Assembly: GCA_035496575.1 (NCBI GenBank)
Contig: DATJEN010000143.1
Location: 36,644-100,643 of the forward strand
Source of the DNA: PALSA-1355 sp035496575
GTDB lineage: Bacteria > Planctomycetota > Planctomycetia > Pirellulales > PALSA-1355
DNA length: 64,000 nt
Reading direction: 5' to 3'
How positions within the stretch are numbered: the first letter of the stretch is position 1; every line of letters begins with the position of its first letter. Below, piece by piece: positions 44,198 to 51,569 of the stretch. A program made the translations under genes and the position numbers. Under the pieces are notes generated by a model, which was not told the DNA's origin, searched no databases, and worked only from the letters and a program-made list of their open reading frames with translations.

Positions 44198-44953
44198 CTA
44201 GGTGCGAACCGCTCCATCGGTCGTCGCGGCGGTTGAATCGCTGCGCAATTCCCAGCGAATTCCTTCCCCGGTCCCGTCGCCCATGAATCGCACGAGCATG
44301 CGCTTCTGTTTGCGATTGAGCGCTTTGATCGTATCGTGCAATCGCCTGCGGGAGTCGATCTCCGGAACCGGTGGAAGCGGATCGTCGATGCGGGGCGGCC
44401 AGCTCTCTTCCTCGAACGCCATCAGCACGGTTTCTTGATTCGGCGACGGCAGCTTGAATTCCTTGACGACTTCGTTCCCGACGCGAAGTTGTCGGCGCTG
44501 TTGGTCCCACTTCAACCCAGGCCCGTCAATCGATCCACGCGCATTAGAAGCTTGAGCGGAAGTCGATTGTGCCGCTGGGGCGAGCGTGGCTTCGCGCGCC
44601 AGGGCAACCCCAGTTTCGGTCAAAATGAAACACAAATCGCGCTCGGGTCGCAGGAGCGCTGTGTGTCGAAAGCGCCGCGCGGAGTCGTGCGACGTGCTGA
44701 TCTCGATGGCGTGCGCGACGTAGCCCTTGGCCGCTAACCACCGCAGGTCGCTATGCGTCAACCTGGCATCACGCAGCACCTCGATCTCAACCGCCATATC
44801 CCACGCAGATTGGCCGAGCTCCGATGCGTATTCAAACGCCTGCAGTAAAAGCCCAAGCGCTTCGCGCAAGTGAGCCTTGACATCTGGAGCGGCAGGTGGC
44901 CCGGCGCTGGCGGGCGGTGGCTCAAGGGCGGCGATTAGCTCGCTGGTCTGCAT
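44198..44953 (-). CDS. Putative regulator, paralogue A (planctomycete family)
   Basis: The 251-residue protein is cytoplasmic, with an N-terminal helical domain (SELGQSAWDMAVEIEVLRDA then HSDLRWLAAKGYVAHAIE) and a C-terminal domain (LKWDQQRRQLRVGNEVVKEF, then PSPNQETVLMAFEEESWPPR, IDDPLPP and RRRLHDTIKALNRKQKRMLV). The second part is compatible with a winged helix. It is paralogous to the divergent gene at 45302. No family name is known to me. The two lie head to head inside the polysaccharide locus, so a regulatory role is an inference. No clear ribosome-binding site precedes the ATG. Confidence 0.7.
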   Translation of the reverse strand: MQTSELIAALEPPPASAGPPAAPDVKAHLREALGLLLQAFEYASELGQSAWDMAVEIEVLRDARLTHSDLRWLAAKGYVAHAIEISTSHDSARRFRHTALLRPERDLCFILTETGVALAREATLAPAAQSTSAQASNARGSIDGPGLKWDQQRRQLRVGNEVVKEFKLPSPNQETVLMAFEEESWPPRIDDPLPPVPEIDSRRRLHDTIKALNRKQKRMLVRFMGDGTGEGIRWELRSDSTAATTDGAVRT

Positions 44954-45040
44954 GTGGTCGGAGGCGGGAGTGCTCGTGCAGCTGTGGGGAATGATTGCGG
45001 CCGGCCGGGTGCCGGCAAGGGGGTTGGCTGCCTAGAAAAG

Positions 45041-45058
45041 ATAGACCAAATAGTCTAT
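45041..45058. promoter_or_regulatory. Perfect inverted repeat, possible operator
   Basis: ATAGAC-CAAATA-GTCTAT has perfect 6-base arms in the AT-rich region between the two paralogues. It could be an operator for either of them. Confidence 0.4.
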
Positions 45059-45095
45059 TTATTCCAACCAGATTGCCAAAAACACGCAATTTTCT

Positions 45096-45119
45096 ACTTA
45101 AATTGGGGGATTATTAAGT
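45096..45119. promoter_or_regulatory. Inverted repeat next to the -35 box
   Basis: ACTTAA (45096-45101) and TTAAGT (45114-45119) are perfect inverted arms ending three bases before the -35 box at 45123, a typical position for an activator or repressor site. Confidence 0.35.
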
Positions 45120-45122
45120 TGT

Positions 45123-45150
45123 TTGACATCCCTGAAAGCGGCGGTATCAT
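45123..45150 (+). promoter_or_regulatory. Promoter upstream of regulator paralogue B
   Basis: TTGACA (45123-45128) and TATCAT (45145-45150) are separated by 16 bases. Transcription should start near 45157. Confidence 0.6.
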
Positions 45151-45187
45151 ATGTATCGCTTAGGACAAGCTATAGAAGGGGTAGTAG

Positions 45188-45231
45188 GCCCAGCAAAGCC
45201 GCTTTTTGGGCGGTGCGCGTGGGCTTTTTTT
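45188..45231 (+). terminator. Intrinsic terminator in the leader of regulator paralogue B
   Basis: Outer stem GCCCA/TGGGC (45188-45192 with 45220-45224) and inner stem GCCGC/GCGGT (45198-45202 with 45210-45214) are followed at once by seven T residues (45225-45231). It lies about 70 bases before the start codon, so it would either attenuate the gene or end a small RNA of about 75 bases. Confidence 0.6.
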
Positions 45232-45301
45232 GTTGGGAACAGCGGCTAGCCCAGGCAGCTCCACATGATGTTCAACCGAGGATGGTTCTGGAGATGCACT
45301 G

Positions 45302-46042
45302 ATGGAAGCGATGGAAGTCGTCACAGCACTGGGTGTGGCACCCCCCGATGCTGTCATTCCCGCTGAACGGCTGCCATCTGAAGTTCCGCCTTCGATCGCA
45401 CCGGGTCTTCATGCGCTGGTTGAGGCGAACCGATACGCCCGTGAGCTCGGCCTAAACGCCTGGAATTTCGCCGTCGAGGTTAGCTACCTGCGGCACCTGG
45501 GACTATCGAACAGCGATCTTCGCTGGCTGGCGTCGGTTCACGCTGTCGAGTATGCCGTCGAGACCACGAAGTCCGATTCGTTCGAACGCGCGTTTCGCCG
45601 CATGGGGCGACTGACCATCTCGCGGCGGCTGTGCTTCATCTTGTCCCCGCCCGGCGCACTATGGGGCGAGCATCTGGTGAAGATCGCCGAAAAGCGCGTA
45701 GCGCGCAAAGCGCGGAAGGCCGTCGCGCAGGCGCGGCCCGCCGCACAACCGCAGCCCGCTCAAATTCTTCCGCCAGTTTGGGATCGTAACCGGTTGGAAC
45801 TCCGCCTTGGTAACAACGTTCTGAAGCGATTCACTGTTCCATCGTGCGATGCGGAAACAATTCTGACTGCCTTCGAAGAGAGCGGCTGGCCGAAGCAGCT
45901 ACAGAATCCGCTTGATGATTCGATGTCTTGTGCGGTCGAGCGATTGCTATCGGCGGTCGAAATCCTGAATCGGCAGCGCCTTCGGCTAGTCCACTTCGAG
46001 CTGCAGCCGGACGAGTTAAAAATCGCTTGGAAGTGCGAGTAA
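45302..46042 (+). CDS. Putative regulator, paralogue B (planctomycete family)
   Basis: The 246-residue protein shares its layout with paralogue A: ARELGLNAWNFAVEVSYLRH and NSDLRWLASVHAVEYAVE in the first half, then WDRNRLELRLGNNVLKRFTV and DAETILTAFEESGWPKQLQN in the second, joined by a Lys/Ala/Pro linker. The C-terminal part is shorter and lacks the GDGTGEG motif present in A. It is the only plus-strand gene inside the polysaccharide locus. GGAG lies 9 bases before the ATG. A terminator in its leader suggests conditional expression. Its function is inferred as regulatory from the fold guess and position. Confidence 0.7.
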   Translation: MEAMEVVTALGVAPPDAVIPAERLPSEVPPSIAPGLHALVEANRYARELGLNAWNFAVEVSYLRHLGLSNSDLRWLASVHAVEYAVETTKSDSFERAFRRMGRLTISRRLCFILSPPGALWGEHLVKIAEKRVARKARKAVAQARPAAQPQPAQILPPVWDRNRLELRLGNNVLKRFTVPSCDAETILTAFEESGWPKQLQNPLDDSMSCAVERLLSAVEILNRQRLRLVHFELQPDELKIAWKCE

Positions 46043-46077
46043 CAGCCTTACTCGCTTGCCAGTTCAAGCTTCGCTCA

Positions 46078-47334
46078 TCACGGAATAAGCGTCGACATGC
46101 CGGCGCCAAGCTGGTAGAAGCCGTTGATCGGCGCAACGCCGTAGATGCCTCGAGTGAAGACCAGGTCGATGAAGTTGTCGGCCCGCAGAATCTTCGACTT
46201 GGGCACGATGATCAGATCCGCATCGCTGACCCAGATCTCGCTCGCCGGGCATGGGCGCTTACCCAACAAGGCGGGCCGCAAGTCGAGCACGGTGGCAATC
46301 AACCGCCAGTCGTCAGCCCGGCGGAATACGACCACATGCGTGATTTGCCCGCCCACAGTCCAGCTTCCCGCCATGCTGATCGCCTGCATCACCGTCGTGG
46401 GCGCTTCCAAGGTATAGCGCCCGGGAGCCTTCACTTCACCCAACACGTAGACATATCGCGGAGCCCGCTGCTTGAGCACGGGCATGACTTCGATGCCTTC
46501 GATCTTTTCGCCGAACCGCTGCGCCAATTCGTCGCGAAACTCGTCCAGGGTCAGCCCTTGTGCGGGAACGGAGCCCACGGCCGGAAGCTGAATGGTGCCT
46601 TCGGGCGTGATTTTCGTATGCAGGAACTGACCGCCGAAACCCGACCGACCGCTCACCGTAAAGCGCAAATCTTCCAGTTTCGTGTCGACCTTGACGGGCG
46701 TCACCGTGATGGCGGGCACGTTATAGAAACGCTCGTATCGCTTGTCGAGATCATCGCGAAGCTGGCCGACCGTCATTTGCGCGGCTCGGATCTGGCCCAG
46801 CAATGGCACAGTGATCGTCCCATCCGGCAGCACCACCAAGGTGCGGCGCAGCTCGGGTTCGTTCGACGATTCGATCGAAAGCTCATCGCCCACGTTGATC
46901 TTATAAGGGCTGGGCATTTCGTTGCGCGTCACGCGAAACACGAATTCCAGCTCGTCGTCCACGCGCAACCGATACACCGGCACGTGCGAAATGCGCGCGC
47001 GGCCGACGTATTCACCCTGCGCCCACTCTTGGAAGCCCCATACCGGCCCGATGGCTTTCCAAGTCGCCTCATAGCCGGGCGGGCAGTGGTTGACGCAGTC
47101 GACCGCCGGAATCGGATTCGGATCGGCAGGACTGAGCGGGGGTCCCGGAGGACCAGGCATATAGCCGGCCATGTCGGATTGCGGAAACACCACTTCCATC
47201 CGCTGGACTGACGGGGCGGCGGGAGCCGCGGGGGCAGGCTCCGCCGTCTCGGCGATTCGCACCATCAGCAAGGCAATCAACGCGCCCGCGATCGCGCGTG
47301 CGGCGTTGCTCTTGTAAACGTGCCTGGTCTTCAT
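46078..47334 (-). CDS. Polysaccharide export protein (Wza-like, SLBB)
   Basis: The 418-residue protein has a signal peptide (ARAIAGALIALLMVRIAETA), a Pro/Ala-rich exported start, the Poly_export motif (YKINVGDELSIESS, then VLPDGTITVPLLGQIRAAQM and LRDDLDKRY), and SLBB-type repeats (VYVLGEVKAPGRYTLEAPTT). Wza-like proteins form the outer-membrane exit channel for capsule or exopolysaccharide. It has an extra 70-residue N-terminal segment containing CVNHCPPGYEA with no lipobox at the signal peptide. ATG at 47334 has AAGGA 8 bases upstream. Confidence 0.88.
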   Translation of the reverse strand: MKTRHVYKSNAARAIAGALIALLMVRIAETAEPAPAAPAAPSVQRMEVVFPQSDMAGYMPGPPGPPLSPADPNPIPAVDCVNHCPPGYEATWKAIGPVWGFQEWAQGEYVGRARISHVPVYRLRVDDELEFVFRVTRNEMPSPYKINVGDELSIESSNEPELRRTLVVLPDGTITVPLLGQIRAAQMTVGQLRDDLDKRYERFYNVPAITVTPVKVDTKLEDLRFTVSGRSGFGGQFLHTKITPEGTIQLPAVGSVPAQGLTLDEFRDELAQRFGEKIEGIEVMPVLKQRAPRYVYVLGEVKAPGRYTLEAPTTVMQAISMAGSWTVGGQITHVVVFRRADDWRLIATVLDLRPALLGKRPCPASEIWVSDADLIIVPKSKILRADNFIDLVFTRGIYGVAPINGFYQLGAGMSTLIP

Positions 47335-47351
47335 CCGTGAAATCCTTCTGA

Positions 47352-49871
47352 CTAGCGACGCGTGTTCAGCGGTAGCCAATCCGTTAGTCTCTTGGCCACG
47401 TTGGCCGGTGGAGTCGTTGGTTCGGGCGCGGCGTTGCCCGGCCCGTTCATCGGTTTATACGTGGCGGGCTTTTGCGTCACGGGCGCCGGCAATGGGGCCT
47501 CGGTCGCCGATCCGACGGAGGCAAAGGTCGTCGGATCGACCCACGTGACTCCTCCGGTCGGGTCGGTGCCGGCGCGCTTCAAATCGCGTGCTTGGGCCTG
47601 CATTTGCTCCGCAAGGTGCTTCTCACCCAAGCGTGCGTACAGCACCGCGAGGTTCTGGAAGGTGGCCGCATTGGGCGCGATCGCGGCGCTTTGCGCTAAC
47701 ATCTCTTGCGCCCGCACAAGCTGGCCTTGGTTGACGAACAATACTCCGAGATCGTTGGCCGCGCGGAAGTTTCTTGGCTCGACGGCCAGTGCCGTCTGGT
47801 AAAGCAGCGTTGCCGGGCCGGAAAACTCGAGCTGTTGCGCGTTCGTGCCCGCGCCCACCACGGTTGCCTTCGCCAGGCCATACAGCGCCATCGAGGCCAC
47901 CATTTGTCGCGAAGCGGCGGCCGTCAGTTGCTCTCGCGCAAAGTCGTAGTAAGCCTCCGCGGCCACGGTGGGCGCCATGTCGGATGTATTGATGGATTTG
48001 AGCACCGGGGTCTTGTGCGCTGAAACAATCTTCGCGATGTCGACTTCGTCGAGGCTGGTCGTCTGCCGCACGAAATCGCCCGACTCGCGCAGCGCCAACA
48101 AGCCCGCGTTGACAGCCCGGCTGAATTGCCGTGTGCCGGTCTCCGCATCGCTGGCTTGCGCGATCAGCCTGAGGCCCGCAATGAATTCCGCACGAGCCAG
48201 GTAGATCGCGCCGCGTTGCGCCAGCTCAAACCCGTGGGCGACGCGCACGTCAGCCTGGCTGATCTCCGGCGCTATCCGCCCTGAATTTTCTTTGCGCAAA
48301 TCGCGCTCGGCCACTTCGCGCTCGCGGTTGCGCGGCGCAAGGGTCGGATGATGGGCCGGTGCTTTGAGTTCGGCGGAGGGCTGCGTCGTTGGCGGCGTGT
48401 GTTCATGAACAGCAATGTCGCTGGCCGCGAGCGGTGGTTGCAACGCGGCTTCGACCGCCGCGGGCGGCACCGCCTTGGGAGCCGCCTTTGGTTCAGCCGG
48501 AGCTTTGTCAGCTACCTTATCGCTTTCCGCTGGGCTTGTCTTATCGGGTACGCTAACGGCCTTTGGTTCAGCCGGAGCTTTTTCAGCTACCTTATCGCTT
48601 TCCACCGGGCTCTTCGTCTCGGGTACGCTAACGGGCTTCGGTTCAACCGGAGCTTTGTCAGCGACCTTATTGCTTTCGGCCGGGCTCTTCATTTCCGCCT
48701 CAGGCAAAGCCGGCGCCGAATCACGCGTCTTGGCGGCCAGGCGCGACTGCGATAGCCGCGATGCCTCTTGACTTGGCGCCGATGGCACGGCAGCCGTTTG
48801 CTCGGCCGAAGTGATTTGCGACGGCTTCGCGACGGCTTCTTTTTCGACGTTCGCGGGCTGTGCGGCTTTTTCCGGCGCCGCGGCCAGAGTCGGTTCGGCT
48901 TTGCGATCGGCGGGGGTTGGCTTGTCAGCCGGCCGACGCGCTAAAGTTGGTCCGCGTTCCGTTCGCGGTTGAGCACTGGGCTCATCGAGTTGCCCGGCCG
49001 CCTCGACCTGGGCCACCTTCGGCTTGTGCGGCGCGGCGGGGGTCGTCGGTTTTTCTTCGGCCTTGACGTCAGCGATCGCGGGCTCCGCCACTTTTGGCTT
49101 CTCGCCCGGCAGTGCAATGCGTAGCGAGTTTTGGTCGGGAGTGCTGCCGTCGACAACGCGCAGCTTGAAGGTTGGCCCTTGTGAGCTGTTGTTAGCGCCA
49201 GCGTCGCTCTCGTCCGTGTCGGCCGCCTCAGCCGTCTCGGCGTGGTTGGTGGTGCGGCTGTCGACCGCGCGTGGCTCTTGCTTCCGCGGCTGCGCTGGCG
49301 TGACCGGCTTTGCAGCGGTCCGCGAAGCAGCCACGGGAGCTTTGATCGCTCGAGTCTCGGCAGCGGGCGCCGAGGCTGGTTTTGATTGGATCTCAGGTTC
49401 CGAGGGAGTAGTGAACCGCAGTTCCGGAACGGCCGACGTTGGAGCCGCGACCATTGTCGCGCTCGCCGACGGCGAAGGCGCGGATCGTTCGCGGCTGGCC
49501 GTTCGCGCCGTGGGCTCCGACGTGTCGGCCGCCAGGGCGGGCCGTGGTTCTTCGCTCCGCTGAGCTTGGGTCGAATCGGTACCTGGCGAAGCCGGCGCAT
49601 CTTGCGCGACGTCAACGACGCCGGTCTGCGGGGCAGGGGTATCGGCCGCAGTCTCGGTAGCCGGATCTGACGCGATCGGATCGGCGGCCATCTCGGCCGG
49701 CTCGCCCAGGCTGACGCCTTGCGGCACGGCTACGTCGCTGGTAACGAGGGCCGTGGTCGGTTCGGGGTTCCGCACGTCCTGGGGCGGCAAGGAGTCGCTG
49801 CCGCATCCCCAGACCGCGCCGAACATGACGGCCCAGCCGGCGCACGCCGCGAACTTTCTGCGATCCTTCAT
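47352..49871 (-). CDS. TPR lipoprotein with long Pro/Ala/Lys/Glu-rich region
   Basis: The 839-residue protein starts with a lipoprotein signal (AGWAVMFGAVWGC, lipobox Cys near residue 26). It then has about 500 residues of low-complexity Pro, Ala, Glu, Lys and Thr sequence, including three tandem 25-residue repeats. A folded helical C-terminal part from about 560 holds TPR-like units (FRAANDLGVLFVNQGQLVRA, then AATFQNLAVLYARLGEKHLA). The long linker would let a TPR module reach across the periplasm. It ends 17 bases before the Wza-like gene starts. ATG at 49871 has GGA upstream; another ATG lies three codons earlier. Confidence 0.78.
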   Translation of the reverse strand: MKDRRKFAACAGWAVMFGAVWGCGSDSLPPQDVRNPEPTTALVTSDVAVPQGVSLGEPAEMAADPIASDPATETAADTPAPQTGVVDVAQDAPASPGTDSTQAQRSEEPRPALAADTSEPTARTASRERSAPSPSASATMVAAPTSAVPELRFTTPSEPEIQSKPASAPAAETRAIKAPVAASRTAAKPVTPAQPRKQEPRAVDSRTTNHAETAEAADTDESDAGANNSSQGPTFKLRVVDGSTPDQNSLRIALPGEKPKVAEPAIADVKAEEKPTTPAAPHKPKVAQVEAAGQLDEPSAQPRTERGPTLARRPADKPTPADRKAEPTLAAAPEKAAQPANVEKEAVAKPSQITSAEQTAAVPSAPSQEASRLSQSRLAAKTRDSAPALPEAEMKSPAESNKVADKAPVEPKPVSVPETKSPVESDKVAEKAPAEPKAVSVPDKTSPAESDKVADKAPAEPKAAPKAVPPAAVEAALQPPLAASDIAVHEHTPPTTQPSAELKAPAHHPTLAPRNREREVAERDLRKENSGRIAPEISQADVRVAHGFELAQRGAIYLARAEFIAGLRLIAQASDAETGTRQFSRAVNAGLLALRESGDFVRQTTSLDEVDIAKIVSAHKTPVLKSINTSDMAPTVAAEAYYDFAREQLTAAASRQMVASMALYGLAKATVVGAGTNAQQLEFSGPATLLYQTALAVEPRNFRAANDLGVLFVNQGQLVRAQEMLAQSAAIAPNAATFQNLAVLYARLGEKHLAEQMQAQARDLKRAGTDPTGGVTWVDPTTFASVGSATEAPLPAPVTQKPATYKPMNGPGNAAPEPTTPPANVAKRLTDWLPLNTRR
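48487..48711 (-). repeat. Three tandem 75-bp coding repeats in the TPR lipoprotein gene
   Basis: Units starting at 48487, 48562 and 48637 share sequence such as TCGGTTCAAC/TGGTTCAGCC-GGAGCTTT and encode 25-residue units of the form (K/T)SPxES-x-KVA-x-KAPxEPK. They keep frame and are close to identical between the first two. Confidence 0.85.
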
Positions 49872-49952
49872 AAAGGTCATTCCAATCCGTTGGAACGCGC
49901 CTGCAAGTGCGGTGCGCTCGTTTCGCTCCGGCCTCTCCAGACCGGCGTCTTG

Positions 49953-50021
49953 GTTGAGTTTGTAGCTGGAACTCAACAGACTCACTGTTGACGATCGTCC
50001 GCTACCAGAAGAGCGGTCAAC
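49953..50021 (-). repeat. Chain of three overlapping inverted repeats
   Basis: GTTGAGTT/AACTCAAC (49953-49960 with 49970-49977), CAACAG/CTGTTG (49974-49979 with 49985-49990) and GTTGAC/GTCAAC (49987-49992 with 50016-50021, with inner CCGCT/AGCGG) share arms, so neighbouring hairpins exclude each other. They lie about 80-150 bases upstream of the lipoprotein start on the minus strand. Confidence 0.5.
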
Positions 50022-50195
50022 AAAATCCCCTACAATCGGCTGTCTGGTGAAACCTGTCGCCCGAAAAATCGTTACGGCCTCCGCCCGCATGAACCGCGCT
50101 TCGTCGAAACAAATGCCCCAGGCCGCAAGGTCACCGCAGGCATCAAGCTTGGGGTGTTCCAGGCGAGATAACAGCAGTTTGCGAGCGGTGAACGC

Positions 50196-50237
50196 TTGAC
50201 GGACAGGTTCACCTACTGTACTATCACGGTGGTACAG
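50196..50237 (+). promoter_or_regulatory. Promoter and operator of the gntR-ABC operon
   Basis: TTGACG (50196-50201) and TACTAT (50219-50224) are 17 bases apart. A perfect inverted repeat CTGTAC-N10-GTACAG (50216-50237) covers the -10 box and start point. Spaced GTAC half sites are the pattern for YtrA-type GntR proteins, so autorepression is likely. Confidence 0.65.
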
Positions 50238-50245
50238 AGGCCGCC

Positions 50246-50635
50246 ATGCTGTTTAACATCGATCCCAACGACGCACTGGCCATCTACGACCAGATCGTGC
50301 GCCAAGTTAAGTTTGCTGTCGCCGGCGGCGCGCTCAAGCAAGGCGAGCTCGTCCCCTCCGTCCGCGAACTGGCCCGCGAGCTGGCCATCAATCCCAACAC
50401 GATCGCCCGCGCTTATCGCCAACTTCAGGACGATCGCGTGCTGGCGGCGGTGCGCGGCACCGGTTTGGAAGTAGCGGCCGGCGCCCAAGAGCGCTGCCGC
50501 ACGGAGCGACTCAAGCTCATCCGCGCCCGCTTGCGCCAAGTGCTGAACGAAGCCCGGCAAAGTCGGCTGGCCAATGGCGATCTGCGGGAACTCGTCGAGA
50601 AAGAGCTTTCGGCCCTTGAACGTGAATCGAGGTAA
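50246..50635 (+). CDS. GntR-family regulator, YtrA type
   Basis: The 129-residue protein has an N-terminal winged helix (LAIYDQIVRQVKFAVAGGAL, LVPSVRELARELAINPNTIA and AYRQLQDDRVLAAVRGTGLE) and a short helical C-terminus of the YtrA subfamily that serves only for dimerisation. YtrA regulators usually repress ABC transporter operons located downstream, as here. The leader is only about 15 bases because the start point lies inside the operator. The ABC ATPase gene starts 4 bases after the stop. Confidence 0.92.
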   Translation: MLFNIDPNDALAIYDQIVRQVKFAVAGGALKQGELVPSVRELARELAINPNTIARAYRQLQDDRVLAAVRGTGLEVAAGAQERCRTERLKLIRARLRQVLNEARQSRLANGDLRELVEKELSALERESR

Positions 50636-50639
50636 GGCA

Positions 50640-51569
50640 ATGGAAAATGTGATCCGTTTGCAAAACGTCTCCAAGCGCTATGGCTCGCAAGTCGCGCTCG
50701 ATCATGTCTCGTTTGACGTTCCGCGCGGCGTGGTGTGCGGATTGTTGGGCGAGAATGGCGCCGGCAAGACAACCGCCATTCGGCTGCTGCTGGGCCTCAC
50801 CACGCCCGACTCAGGCAGCGTGACGGTGCTCGGGCTCGACAGCACCCGCCGCGGGCGCGAGGTGCGCAGCCGCGTGGGATATGTGGCCGAGCGGCCAACG
50901 CTTTACGACTGGATGACCGTCAGCGAGACGGGTTGGTTCACCGCCGGCTTCTACGGCAGCGGGTTCCTGGAGCGCTATCTTCGTCTCACCGCCGAGTATC
51001 ACCTGCCGCCTCATTCCAAAATCAAAACGCTCTCCAAGGGCATGCGCGCCAAGGTCTCGCTGGCCTTGGCCCTGGCTCACGAGCCGGAGCTGCTGGTGCT
51101 CGATGAGCCGACCTCGGGCCTCGACACGCTGGTGCGGCGCGAGTTTCTGGAAGGCATGGTCGACATCGCGGCGGCGGGCCGCACCGTTTTGCTCTCCAGC
51201 CATCAAATCAGCGAAGTCGAGCGCGTGGCCGACCTGGTCGCCATTCTCAAGCAAGGCAAGCTGCTGGCCCTTGTGCGCGTGGACGATCTCAAGGATCAGA
51301 TCCGCGAGCTGACGATCACCCTGGCCGAAGGTGTAACCGCGTTACCGCCACTCGCCGGTACGATTCTGCGCGAGCGGCGTCACCATCAGCAGCTGCAGCT
51401 CTTGGTGCGCGGCTTGGATGAAACATTGGTGGATCAGTTGCGCGCTCATCCGAACGTGCGCGAGCTGGGAACGCGCACGCCCAGCCTGGAAGAGATCTTC
51501 GTCGCTTATCTGAAGCGCGCCGAAAACCCGCCGGCCGCGGCCGCCAGTCCAGAGGTTGCCGTCCCATGA
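50640..51569 (+). CDS. ABC transporter ATP-binding protein
   Basis: The 309-residue ATPase has Walker A (GENGAGKTT), the signature LSKGMRAKVSLALAL, Walker B (LLVLDEPTSGLD) and the H-loop (LLSSHQISE), all intact. The last 80 residues form the regulatory C-terminal domain found in ABC-2 drug and antibiotic exporters. The tail ends in SPEVAVP, exactly repeated at the end of the next gene. ATG at 50640 follows AAGG; the frame is open upstream but lies inside gntR. Its stop overlaps the permease start as ATGA. Confidence 0.93.
   Translation: MENVIRLQNVSKRYGSQVALDHVSFDVPRGVVCGLLGENGAGKTTAIRLLLGLTTPDSGSVTVLGLDSTRRGREVRSRVGYVAERPTLYDWMTVSETGWFTAGFYGSGFLERYLRLTAEYHLPPHSKIKTLSKGMRAKVSLALALAHEPELLVLDEPTSGLDTLVRREFLEGMVDIAAAGRTVLLSSHQISEVERVADLVAILKQGKLLALVRVDDLKDQIRELTITLAEGVTALPPLAGTILRERRHHQQLQLLVRGLDETLVDQLRAHPNVRELGTRTPSLEEIFVAYLKRAENPPAAAASPEVAVP

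Larger units (their letters stand above)
44954..45301. other. AT-rich control region between divergent paralogues
   Basis: This 348-base stretch is notably richer in A and T than its surroundings from about 45030 to 45160. It contains a perfect inverted repeat (45041-45058), another (45096-45119), a near-consensus promoter (45123-45150) and an intrinsic terminator (45188-45231), all listed separately. I see no coding sequence. Confidence 0.6.
49872..50245. other. Divergent intergenic region between lipoprotein gene and gntR
   Basis: This 374-base stretch has no coding character. Its lipoprotein side carries a chain of overlapping inverted repeats (49953-50021). Its gntR side carries the promoter and operator (50196-50237). 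Confidence 0.5.
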
